Origin: Bisporella sp. PMI_857
Lineage: Eukaryota; Ascomycota; Leotiomycetes; Helotiales; Helotiaceae
Direction: 5' to 3'
DNA length: 64,000 nt
Assembly (NCBI GenBank): GCA_021307315.1
Contig: JAJSPD010000019.1
Location: 496,001-560,000 of the forward strand
Shown: positions 45,723-55,692 of the stretch, piece by piece
Numbering within the stretch: the stretch's first letter is position 1
Layout of the letters: every line of letters starts with the position of its first letter
Notes under the pieces: generated by a model
The model's database searches: none
Told to the model about the DNA's origin: nothing
The model's input: only the letters and a program-made list of their open reading frames with translations
Position numbers and translations under genes: made by a program

Positions 45723-46973
45723 ATGTTCTCACCCAAAGCCGCACGGGTAGATACAGACGACGAAGGGCTAAGGCGGCGCAAAGGCTCAGCAACCAAGGTC
45801 GAACTTGTCAAGTCGTCTGGCGCGCAGTTTCAAGGTTCCTTTGCCGCAGGTGCTCGTCATGAGCAGTGGATGACAAAGAGCGAGTCTGGTATAAGCAATA
45901 AAATATTTCAGTACCTGTTCTCTGGCTGGAACAACAAAGCTATCTGGAGAGCTGCGGTTTGTCTGCCCTAATCGTCAAATGGTTATGTGCTTGAGCGGGG
46001 CAACACCTCGGATCATAAACTGGCTGACGGATCAAAGATTATCGAGTTCATGGGGACATTGTCATTGACTTACATTGCCGCCATGATCAGCGTAGCTGTG
46101 CTCAACTTTGAATCAGCACATCTGCCAGCCTTTGCGGGAGTCATCAGCTCGGTTATGATCAGCCTGTTTATTTATGGGACTGCCCCAGCCTCCGGAAAGT
46201 CTCTTCAAATTCCAGGGCACTACGGTAGCTCAAAACTAATAGCTGAACAGGTGGCCATCTCAATCCCATGATTACTTTTACGACCCTTCTTACTGGTCTC
46301 ATCGAATTCCCGAGAGCTGTTCTTTATATCCTTGCACAGGTAGCCGGTGGCTCTCTTTCGGGTGGCTTAATTAGGAAGGGTCTAGGTCGTGCTGCAACAC
46401 TGAAGTAAGATTTGAAACTGCCATGTCTAAAACTTTCACAAAATTAATGAATCGGTCAAAGGTACCGTGGCGGCGGTTGTTTCCTGGATAATAACAGAAT
46501 AAACTCGGTAACCCTTGGCCAAGCATTCTTCCTTGAAATGAGCTTCGCACTCATCTCAATGTAAGCCATCCTCTGCTATATCTTATATAATAATATATTG
46601 GCTAAATTTTCCCAGTTTCTTAGCCTTTGCCCTTGGGTTGGACCCCCGCCAAGCAACTCTATTTAGTCCTGCCGTCGGACCAGCTTTGGTGGGGTTGTCA
46701 GTCGGCATGCTAATCTTTGCCGCTGGAGGCCTTGGATTCCCGGGATATTCTGGACCTTCTTTCAATCCTGGAAGATGCCTTGCATATTCTGTGGCCAGAA
46801 ACAATTGGGAGAGTATGTTGTTGTCAACTGTTGGATTTACTTCCGCTAACAAAATATTAGATCAATGGATTTTTTGGATAGGTCCTATGACTGCGGCGAT
46901 TATCCAGAGTATTGTATATCGTTTGGTTCCCCCGTTTCGCATTCTTTCAACCTCCGATAATGAGTCACCATGA
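45723..46973 (+). CDS. Aquaporin-like (MIP family) channel with mutated second-intron donor
   Basis: Six exons (45723-45956, 46038-46194, 46251-46404, 46462-46560, 46616-46812, 46861-46973) give an in-frame 317-residue MIP channel. The first pore loop is GGHLNPMITF (NPM instead of NPA) and the second is SFNPGRCLAYS (NPG followed by the conserved Arg). Conserved text such as ALGLDPRQATLFSPAVGPALVG, GFPGYSGPSFNPGR and QWIFWIGPMTAAII fixes the exon joins, and about six membrane segments are visible. The second intron (46195-46250, 56 nt, good CTAAT and CAG) starts with GAAAGT where GTAAGT is expected. If it is not removed, translation stops at 46271, after the second membrane region. So either a very rare GA-AG intron is used or this is a recent pseudogene. 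Substrate (water, glycerol or other) is unknown. Confidence 0.8.
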
Positions 46974-47299
46974 TGAAGCATATATTCCTTTAACCGTATC
47001 AACAACTATCCTTTGACAAGAAAGATCGGGGGCCTGGACGATTGGCGTTAGTCCTAGCGTTGTTGTATATCAAGGCGTAGAGGATAGTAGTGATGTAATA
47101 GTAGCGAGAAAATTAACGCTCAATTTTTTCCGTCTTATGTTTGCATGTAATTAACTTAAAATAGTGAGAAAGGGTTGCCTTGGCGTGAAAAACTAATTCA
47201 TCATAACCACCTGTATCAGCCCTTCCCGTCAACTTTCTTAGGGGCTGCCCTTCCTTAGGTTAGTTCCAATTTTAACACAGCATCTGCAGCCCTAGAAAG
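46974..47299. other. Intergenic region
   Basis: 3' flank of the aquaporin-like gene; nothing recognised. Confidence 0.35.
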
Positions 47300-48400
47300 G
47301 TCTGTGGGACAAACTTATCTCCAGAAAATGGTATCTATCTGCTCGAAAGTCTTGCATTTAGTTATATAATAGGATAGTTTGGCCATATTTTCGAGTAATA
47401 GAAGGGTTAGGCACATACTCAGGAAAGAAGAGAATATCCGAGGTCGCTTCAACAAAGATTGAAGAAAGAAAGCATAGACGTAGTGGTAGCCGACAGCATT
47501 AAGCGCAAATGGCGAGTTCTGAACAGTTATTAGACCTATGCACCAATTTGCCAAGATAGAGAGAGAGCTGTCACGAGCCCGGGACTTTTACGAGGAACAT
47601 CTTGGCCAGTTAGATCCAAGTGATGATGCTGGTGAAGGTAAAGGAGAACGCCAGATTCGTGGCGGTTATGGCAAGGGGTTTTTGGATAGTGGGCTTTAGA
47701 ATTTAACCTTGTGGCGTAGTACTGGCTTAGGAAAGCATCAATGAGAAGTGTGAATGCACAATTTAAAGCTGAAAAGATCACTGGTTTTGTTCTGCTAAAA
47801 CTCTCGAGGAAGTAGAGACAGAGAGCCCAATAGACAATAGAAAGAAAGCGAGTTAGATAGCTCGGTAATCGTCAATGAAGTACGGGTGTTGATGGCAAAA
47901 AGGGATTGGATTGAAACGACATAAGAATTAATGGTGTTAATGCTCACAGATTGGCCGAAGGTAGGATATCTATTCCTAGAGCAAGACGACAACGCCGAGT
48001 TGGGTTTGAGACCATGTCGCTCGGAAATTATAGAATCGCTATTTCTCAGAATTCGAGGTCCAAATACTCATCATTTTAACCATTGCCGTGAAGGGGACGG
48101 AAGCTGCGCGAGCATCATCATAGCGGCCCTTCTGCATTAGATACCGAGGAGATTCCTAGAGAACCAGATACCGATTGCAAGACACATTCCAGATGTGACT
48201 TGGACGTCCAGAGGAAAACACTAGAAATTTAGCAGCCTAATCGATTGCTTAAGGAGAGCTTACACGATAGGATAGAACAAATGCAGGCAGGATTACAACG
48301 GCTATCCCAACGATCACCGTAGCCATAGTAGCTGAACCATCCTACAAAGCACACGACAAGACTGAGATACAACCGTCATTGAAAACAGCCTTCTTTCATC
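47300..48400 (-). pseudogene. Relic of an MFS sugar-transporter gene
   Basis: On the minus strand at about 48115-48165 one frame reads ESPRYLMQKGRYDDARAA, the diagnostic PESPR-type loop of major-facilitator sugar porters. Just upstream (48260-48350) hydrophobic text such as TVIVGIAVVILPAFVL fits the membrane segment before that loop. Downstream, about 47430-47540, NSPFALNAVGYHYVYAFF resembles the last membrane helices (NPIALxxIGWKYY type). Between them the frame shifts repeatedly and stops occur, so the gene is dead. The order on the strand is correct for one gene of normal length. The N-terminal half was not located with confidence; the ORF at 48581-48805 may contain part of it. Confidence 0.6.
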
Positions 48401-49150
48401 CTTGCATGTCCGCAAGCTATAGTACTGCTAGCGCAGTGAAGGTGGAGATGATTCCACTTTTCTGAGAAGGGTCTGGCGTGGCAAAGTAAGTGACAACTGT
48501 CGACTTCTCGCCGCACCACGTCCCTCTGCAATAGATGACAACGGCATCTTGTGAATTAGGATCCTAGTCTCAAATGCCACCTACCTGAACCCAAAATCCT
48601 CTATTGGTACCATAGTTGCCGATCCACTGAATCTCATGTGCTTGGAGGAAAAAAGTGGCTCGACTAGGTGGTGTTGGTAGACTCCTGAGAACGAACTCAA
48701 CATATGATGTCGCTTCCTACTCCGAGATTGCTCAGATCTGCGGTGGGACAAATTTGTATGTGTTTCTTTCAGTACGGTCCGCGCGCCTTCGATGCAAAAA
48801 TACATGCTAGTACGGGATCAGAAATCACTGTCTCTAAGGTACTTTATAGGGAGTGATTTTTCTGTAGTCGCGTTACATGAATGCGCTTGCTCAGCTGGCT
48901 TGGGTAGTACGTACGTTTGGGTGTTTTAACGACTAAGAGAAAGGCAGGTATGTTACAAAACAATTCAGTGTAAAGTATAGATGCTTACGCTAAGTCGGGT
49001 ACTAGGCTCCCTTGCCAGGAAAATATTCATCTACTAATACAGACATATAGATCCGTTAACATGTGGCATAATCCCGTGATCTCCGCTCATGGACCTTTGT
49101 ATCATTACTTTTACCGAACTTCAGGCCACAGGCCATGTGTTTAGAGCACT
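48401..49150. other. Relic-flanking intergenic region
   Basis: Probably contains unrecognisable 5' sequence of the sugar-transporter relic and the 3' flank of the FAD oxidoreductase. No intact gene. Confidence 0.35.
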
Positions 49151-50515
49151 CTATTTGACAATTCTCGGCAATAGAGCCTTAGTAAAAGACCAAATATAAG
49201 ATGAGTCCTGCCCCGCCCACACAGCCCCAGTATACCAAGTGTTTTTAGTTCCCTGAAGATTATATAAACTGGAGTAGAAACCAGCTCTGATATCATCGAC
49301 AGATACATAGTTCATGTAATCCTTGTGGTCAAACCACTCAAGGATCTTGGTTTCGCCCTGTGGGACAATCCCTTTGTCTTGCAAAGTTTTCAACTGCTGT
49401 GAAAAAATAGCCTTCGCATCTTTGACTGGGAACGGATTTGCTGATACGGTGTAGGAGTGATACGAGTCATCTGAAAGGCCATTCGGTACTATTTCCACCA
49501 CTGCTGGGAGTATAGGGGTACCGCTGGTGGAATTTGGCCCAACGCCGTGGTACTGGGTGTTATTCCACCTGGGGTTATGCAAGATTGCAATCTGGGAGCT
49601 CTTCCCCTTAAACTTGCTGAACAGTTCCATTTCATTTCTTGTGAGGTCCCAGCCCCGGAAGTTGTGGAGAAAAGGGGGGGCTGTCATAATAATCTTGCAG
49701 GCATTGAAACAAACATTTCCTGATGGTGTCTTTACTACAACTGACACGCCCTCCGGGGAGCGACGCACCGCTGCTGCGCTAGAGTTGTACAAGACCTTAC
49801 TTCCCAACTCCTTTGATGCACTGCGGTAGATCTCATTCACATCGTGAGGCCGGTAGAGTCCTTGTGAGATCAGCTCTAGGTATGATAACGTGGATTGGAG
49901 CCCAAAGTTCTTGATGACGTAGAGAGTAGGCTCTTTCCAGATTTCAACTGGCTGGATGAACACAGCTATGCTCTCAATGATGGCCTCAATGCCATACTTT
50001 GCCGCGAAAGTTGCGAACGGCAAGAAAAGCTCTTCTGGGATGGGGTCTGGAAGAAAGAATCCTCTGTCTAAATAGGCGTACTTTTCTGAGAGGATATTTG
50101 CAAAAGTCTGGAAGCCCTGAAAAACATCATCCTGACTCGGACTAGCAAAATTCGGCTTGGCTACACCCTCCATGAAGTCAACATTTACAGTCTGGAACTG
50201 TGGGATCGCCTCTCTCCTCGCAGTGATGTTGAGCCTTTCGAGGTACTCGCGAACAATAGAGGTGTTATGGAGAGACTGAACTCCCACATTCACGAGTTCG
50301 CCTGTCGACGGATTGTAGTAGGTGTTAGCGTGACTCCCTAGGAAACCAGATTGCTCGATAATAGCCACATCTTTTCCTAGGTCACTTAGATGAATTGCTG
50401 TGTATACCCCGGATGAGCCACCCCCGACGATGATAACGTCTTTCTTGATAGTTTGAAGACAGGTTTCTGCCAACACCACTCCAATTAGGAGGAAATAGCT
50501 AAGTAAAAAGGTCAT
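49151..50515 (-). CDS. Secreted FAD-dependent oxidoreductase (flavin amine oxidase-like)
   Basis: Intronless ORF of 454 residues. The N-terminus is a signal peptide (MTFLLSYFLLIGVVLAE), followed by an FAD-binding beta-alpha-beta unit at about residues 28-60 (VIIVGGGSSG and, after it, VAIIEQSGFLGSH). The C-terminal FAD-contact segment is WYTGAVWAGQDSSYIWSF. Several NXS/NXT sites support secretion. The overall pattern resembles fungal flavoproteins annotated near beta-cyclopiazonate dehydrogenase and amine oxidases; these often belong to secondary metabolism, but no biosynthetic core enzyme is in this window. The substrate is unknown. The lack of introns contrasts with its intron-rich neighbours, and relic DNA surrounds it, so recent arrival by transfer or retroposition is possible (inference). 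Confidence 0.85.
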   Translation of the reverse strand: MTFLLSYFLLIGVVLAETCLQTIKKDVIIVGGGSSGVYTAIHLSDLGKDVAIIEQSGFLGSHANTYYNPSTGELVNVGVQSLHNTSIVREYLERLNITARREAIPQFQTVNVDFMEGVAKPNFASPSQDDVFQGFQTFANILSEKYAYLDRGFFLPDPIPEELFLPFATFAAKYGIEAIIESIAVFIQPVEIWKEPTLYVIKNFGLQSTLSYLELISQGLYRPHDVNEIYRSASKELGSKVLYNSSAAAVRRSPEGVSVVVKTPSGNVCFNACKIIMTAPPFLHNFRGWDLTRNEMELFSKFKGKSSQIAILHNPRWNNTQYHGVGPNSTSGTPILPAVVEIVPNGLSDDSYHSYTVSANPFPVKDAKAIFSQQLKTLQDKGIVPQGETKILEWFDHKDYMNYVSVDDIRAGFYSSLYNLQGTKNTWYTGAVWAGQDSSYIWSFTKALLPRIVK

Positions 50516-51218
50516 GATTTTTTAAATTCTCACAGAAATAAGTAATCGTGAGTGTGGAAGGAGCGCTTCTTGCTGCACAGTGAATATCGATCTAATGAGT
50601 GGGCGCGAAAAAGGTGCAAGCCGCTAGTTGAATAGTAGGCAGGATTGCTTGAATGAGCAGGGCAACCTCCTAATTATATTTCGCTCGCACCTTCATGAAA
50701 GTCTCTGATTATAAATAGCAAACTGATGGGGATCACACAGGGAATCACGGTGCCTCGAGCTTCCGGGAGAAGGATTACAAATGCTACTTCGTACTTCCCT
50801 TAAATAAATAGAATTACGGAAAGCCCTGTATGGCCTTAAGGTTTGGAGCCCTCGGCCAATGGAGGCCATCAAATATGCCTACTATTGTACTTCCATTTAT
50901 TAGGGAAGGCGATATAGTACATAGTATGGAAGGGGTTATAACATATGATGGCCACCACCCCAGATCCTCCCTGGCTGATTAGTGGGGAAAACTGGATATG
51001 GTTTATGAAAGAAGCCTTTCACCGCCTATAAGGTGGTGGTGACCTCTAATATGCTGAAAACTCTTTCGTATCCTGCTCCTAATTATTGCCAAGCTTCGGA
51101 CTTCGCGACCTTCTTCATCCGAAAGTCTATTGCACTCAGAACCTTCTTAAAATTCCGTTTCAAATGCCGGTCCGTATAAAATTGCACAATATATCCTAGC
51201 CCCTCAGTAATGTGATAG
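50516..51218. other. Intergenic region, about 700 bp
   Basis: Promoter side of the FAD oxidoreductase. At 50840-50970 GGCC-containing words (for example GGAGGCCATCA and GATGGCCACCA) recur in imperfect inverted orientation. No gene recognised. Confidence 0.35.
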
Positions 51219-51960
51219 TGTCACGGTCCCGGTCGGGTTGTGCTGATGCCTTGTAATACCTGATGATGTATTATATTAGAGAGTACCATAAAGGATCGCA
51301 ATATAGCAGGGTAAGTAGCAGGTGATCATTGAGTACGTAGTTGGATGTAAGATCTGAGAAATTGGCCAAAAGTCGACTGTTTTATTGAGGAACTTGAATA
51401 ATACTCTGCTTTTGAGCAAGCCGGCATTATTGCCGTTATTGGAGATGTTCACTCGAAATCCACGAGAGCCAAATTCTCGTGGCGATCGAGGATGTAATAG
51501 ATATAGTCTTTCAATAGGATAGGAATCAGGTAATAGCATATCAAACACTCCAACTTAGTAGCCTCAGTTGATTCTTTTCGCGGTGAAGCAGTCTCAGGCA
51601 AAACGAAATTGCGAGCGTAAACAACAACCATAACCACGCCTTAATGTGAAAAGCTGCAGCAGGCGCATTAGTAGTGCTTTCTTTATCGATATCAAGTTTG
51701 GGTGATGCTTATATCACTGTTGGTGGTAACTACGGTGATCGGAATAACTTAACCTTATGGCAGAATGGTGATGCCTTGATCAGAGAGCTTGCCAGCGTAA
51801 ATCCTAACACTGTAGTATTATACATTAAGTTGGACCTGTTATAATGTCATATAGGCCGTAACTTCAGCTGGTTACAAGCTGACATCCTTATCAGGAAATT
51901 ATTAATATTGAATATTAATGAAAAGACTAACATGTTGGTACCGAGCTAGACTGAGAATAA
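51219..51960. other. Relic DNA starting with an LTR-like TGTCACGG end
   Basis: The eight bases TGTCACGG at 51219 are identical to the start of the solo LTR at 51961, and the following sequence (TCCCGGTCGGG) is GC-rich like an LTR start. The rest has drifted and no element could be delimited. Short minus-strand ORFs at 51276-51637 are unsupported. Confidence 0.35.
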
Positions 51961-52262
51961 TGTCACGGCCTTGGCCCTACCTCGCTTAGAGCCCCTTAGG
52001 GCTCGGCCTCACAGGGCCTCGCTTACACTGGCCACTGGCCAGTCTCCTGTATATAAGGCGCTGCTTTCCTTCCGTCAGGTGCCAGGATGTCACGTGCTAA
52101 GGGTCAATGAGGGGGGCTCGGTAAAGGCTCTGAGACTTGGCATGTATGGGTACGTAGGGAGTCGCCAAGGGTTCGGAGGGTATAAGTAAGGGACTCGGGA
52201 CGTATTAGGAAGGGTAGAGATTAGTCTTCGTATCAATATGAGTTGATTTGTGCCCTACATCA
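51961..52262. repeat. Solo LTR (retrotransposon), about 302 bp
   Basis: Starts TGTCACGGCC and ends CCTACATCA, so it has the TG...CA ends of an LTR. It carries a promoter-like GGGTATAAGTAA near its 3' part and is much richer in GC than the flanks. A related copy (3' part) is at 41300-41450. No internal gag/pol sequence adjoins it, hence a solo LTR. A target-site duplication was not found: the five bases on each side differ. Superfamily is not decidable. Confidence 0.6.
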
Positions 52263-52936
52263 CGCCAGAAGCTGATTAAGCAAAATCCGACCAATAGGTT
52301 GGCCGTTTTACAACCAACCTAAAGGATAAAATTATGGTCGAGCAACTATAATGCTCAACGTCGCCAAAGTGATGATATTACTTAGAACTCCAGTTCAAGC
52401 ACTGGTCTTGCAACTAGAATAAGGGATAGGGGCTTTGCCGAGAGAAGGTGACGAGATCTACCGACAGTAGAGGCATTAGAAGGAGGTAGTAGCAGTCAAA
52501 GGACGGATATTTCCTTGTCTTTTATACCTTTTTCATGTTTTACATAGTACGTCTTAAAACCTCATTTTATCAGTACAATAGTCTATGATAGGCACCATAT
52601 TTAAACTCGGATAAGCTCTGATTGGTGGCTTTTATAGCAAAACCCATTAAATTTGATCAAGATTCATTTATGGTTACATGAAATAGGTGGCGATGCAATT
52701 CTGATACCTGTGAAGAGCCTCAAAGTGTGGCCTAATACTGGGCAATTCAATCTGTTAATACACTAATAATTCTCGTGTTGAAAAAAAGTGGGGGCACAGC
52801 TTGACTACCCGACAAATCCTTGTCAATCCGGCAAATTTGCAGGCAAATAATCGCTGACTAAAAACAAGCTTGTGGGGAGACGGGCGGGGGGCATTATTAA
52901 GCCGAACGTCCTTGGGTATCAGGGATGTTGTACCTG
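52263..52936. other. Intergenic region
   Basis: About 670 bp without recognisable coding or repeat structure. Confidence 0.35.
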
Positions 52937-53130
52937 AACCCGCAGGCTAATGAATGCCGAAGCTAGTGAACCCGCAGCCAACGAACCCGCAGCCAACGAA
53001 CCCGCAGCCAACGAACCCGCAGCCAACGAACCCGCAGCCAACGAACCCGCAGCCAACGAACCCGCAGCCAACGAACCGCAGCCCACGAACCCGCAAGCAA
53101 CAAGCCAGCAGCTAACGAACCCGCAACGCC
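52937..53130 (+). repeat. 15-bp minisatellite encoding Asn-Glu-Pro-Ala-Ala
   Basis: The unit GAACCCGCAGCCAAC is repeated seven times without error at 52968-53072, with diverged copies on both sides (52937-52967 and 53073-53130; one downstream copy has lost a base). Because the unit is a multiple of three, both strands stay open. In the plus frame each unit reads NEPAA. An ORF of 77 codons (52950-53183) contains the array, but it has no start context, intron or conserved flank, so I treat this as a repeat and not as a gene. Confidence 0.9.
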
Positions 53131-54878
53131 GCCAACCCCTGCTAACATTATTTTGTCTCAAGATCAAAGCTAATTACTATTAGTGTTACAGGAGCTGCAG
53201 AAATCCCGTTCTGGTCTTAGATTGCATGGAAGGCGGCGTAGGAATCGCTGTTGGAAATACAGGTGCGACGTAGCAACATATAGCTATCCTGATCGATTAG
53301 GCATAAATTAGCTGTTATTCTACATTGATATATGCCCATATTGTAGTGCTCAGAGTTTTGACTACCCTGGACCACCTTTACTTTAGAGTGTGGCCACCCT
53401 ATCCAAGCTGAAATTATGATTAATTGTGTAATTTCACGCCTGTTCACATGTAAGGCTGGATATCCTGTGTAATCCTCTGGATGAAAATTAAAATTATCAT
53501 AGTATCATCTTGTCTACTCTTGTATCGTATTAGCAAGATGGATCTGTTGTTTTCGCTCGACACAATTGAAGAAACGTGGTCAAATTTTCTCGAGGGTTAT
53601 GGCATGACCACTCTGTGAGTGAATGTGTTAGCTCTCAAAATGCAGCGAACGGTTCTTTAAGAAAACGAGGTGGTATGAGAATATGTTGGACAACTTCAAA
53701 AATATAGTGCAATGTGGCTAGGTGCTATTATACAGGTTCTGGCATCGCCTTTCGAATTCCAATTTGGTGAGTCCTGGACCAGCAATAGTATTGTTGAGGC
53801 CACCATCCCAGGATATTCTATTACCACACTCGTGCTTACTCCAAGCTTGACATCTGTTCCAACTAAGATTTCCGCTGCTTTGTCAAGTAGCACCACACAA
53901 GCACATTATAAATGGTGCGGCGTCACTGGATATGGAGACCCCCCGTTTGCCAGTCCGGCTTCTTGGAGAGCGAGATAAAAAACCTCGATGAGATTGGCCG
54001 CCTGAGTGTTGGACGACAGCATCGAAGAGTAACTTCTGCTATAGTGAAATTTTAGACAGTTATACTATATCCAATGAGGGCCGAGCACCTGCGGGTAACT
54101 AAGCTCATTCAGAAAACCGATGTGACGAATCGTAACACTAACGGGCACATATTCCTTGATATGTTACAAAATGAAAGTGTATACGCTTGTTTCTAGTCAC
54201 TATAAGAGCGAAATTTGCCTCTTACGCTGCATAGATGCTCGCTATTGTCTTGGTCATTCTTCATAAATCGTGGGGCGCTCCAAGCATGAGCGTGAAAGTT
54301 CGTAATGCCATTATTTTGGTTGGTTGCGACACCGATACTTGGTCATGGTCGCTATCATCCTAGATATTGGATTGCTGGGTTCGATGCTACTCTCGAAGCC
54401 GGTACTAGGTGGGCAAAGTGCACTTAGATTTACGGCCACCCAAAGCAGTGATGTACAACAAAACATAGTGGTTCGCTTCGCGATTATGAAATGCGCGGAG
54501 CTACTCAGGGTGTGCATAACACTTTAATCAATCAAACAGAGCGCACATAAAATTATCGGAATTATCTTGAATATTGCTGTCTTCATAAAAACATTTTTAA
54601 TCTTACTGCTTTTTTGTAGCAGTAGTATATGCGATCCTTAAGTCAAGTACGCGTCACATCAGCATAGTTATTACCTGCCTCTAAATCAATCGACGGGGTC
54701 GCTCTACCGAACAAGGTTGGGATTATGTGTACTTGTATTGATACCGAAGATTTATCTGACATAATGCTGCCCTCACTTCCTTGCCTCCCTTCCGGATCAC
54801 TTCTCCGGCACCATTATCAGAAGACACCTGTCGGTGAGGGACACTACATTTATCCGCAAGATACGCAGACGTGTCAGA
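53131..54878. other. Gene-poor region, about 1.7 kb
   Basis: No gene could be supported. The ORFs at 53712-53978 (plus) and 54311-54527 (both strands) are open but show no family feature. A short stretch at 53538-53610 reads protein-like (LLFSLDTIEETWSNFLEGY) and may be a remnant. Confidence 0.3.
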
Positions 54879-55692
54879 TTACGGAAATTCTTGTCCAATC
54901 ACCCGGCTAGTGTTCGTACAAAATACCTTACTAATCTTCATGCCAACGTAAAACTCTCCAGGATTAGGTCCATTGCTTACAGTTTCGCTAGCAACGAAGA
55001 CGCTATTTTGCAAGCTGGCATATTTCGCGCTTCCTCCTCGAAACGTCGGTATCCACACTAATAGTACACAGTTATTACCAAAATTTCATGGTCCAAGTTT
55101 TCGCGATTTATTTACCTGAATAAGTTGCGCCATACGGGACCGCTAGACCTGATGAGGAGTTTATCGTGGTAATAGCGCCAAAGTCGGCCGTAGGAACTAC
55201 AATGCCTGTCGCGTGCATCTGGAAGGGAGTGTCGCCATCGTTTGGCACTACCATGCCTCTTAAATCAGAGCGAATGATACTGCCGGAGGCATCAATGGTC
55301 GGGTAGTCCTCTCCATAAATGACGGTGGCCACAAAGCTTGGGTTGAACTGGGAGAGCGTTATTATAATTTGATTATCCCGTTGAAGGTCGCGTAGCTGAA
55401 AATACATACGCCTGGCTCGGATCGCAGAGTCCCGGTCAAAGCGTGAGCATGAATCATCCCTCCACCAGTGCTCAGGCTCCCTAGGCTAACCTGTCCATAT
55501 TGGGTAAGCTCAGGGTTGGTGTAACGCAATTCAAGGTAAATTCATACAGCTGTCTGGACTGTGGCCTGCGAATAGGTTAATAACAAGATCTGGCGGGCTG
55601 CTCTCTAGAAACTTCTGCACAATTTTACAACACGGGAGGAGTCCACGTACATTAAAGTAAAGCGCTGGCACAAGGTAGTTGTAAGGCAACAT
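54879..55692 (-). CDS. DUF3237-like protein, 5' exon possibly frameshifted
   Basis: Three downstream exons are consistent: about 55410-55545, 55116-55347 and 54879-55057, with introns of 62 nt (GTATGT ... CCCAG) and 58 nt (GTAAAT ... TTAG). The joined frame reads SLGSLSTGGGMIHAHALTG, then FNPSFVATVIYGEDYPTIDA, SDLRGMVVPNDGD and FRGGSAKYASLQNSVFVAS. The pattern of a repeated beta barrel with a KYA..NS..VAS ending resembles fungal DUF3237 proteins; the family call is tentative. A probable first exon at 55690 (MLPYNYLVPALYF) followed by QLYEFTLN ends in a different frame near 55515-55530, so a one-base indel or an unrecognised intron lies there. It may be a young pseudogene. Confidence 0.45.

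Noticed and set aside
46225..46250. Alternative 26-nt intron in the aquaporin-like gene (GTAGCT ... ACAG)
   Set aside because: In frame but far too short for splicing; the 56-nt GA-AG segment matches family conservation.
52968..53072. CRISPR-like direct repeats
   Set aside because: Units are contiguous 15-mers without spacers, in a eukaryotic context.
52919..53183. Overlapping ORFs on both strands across the 15-bp repeat
   Set aside because: A repeat unit divisible by three and free of stops keeps every frame open; there are no flanking coding features.
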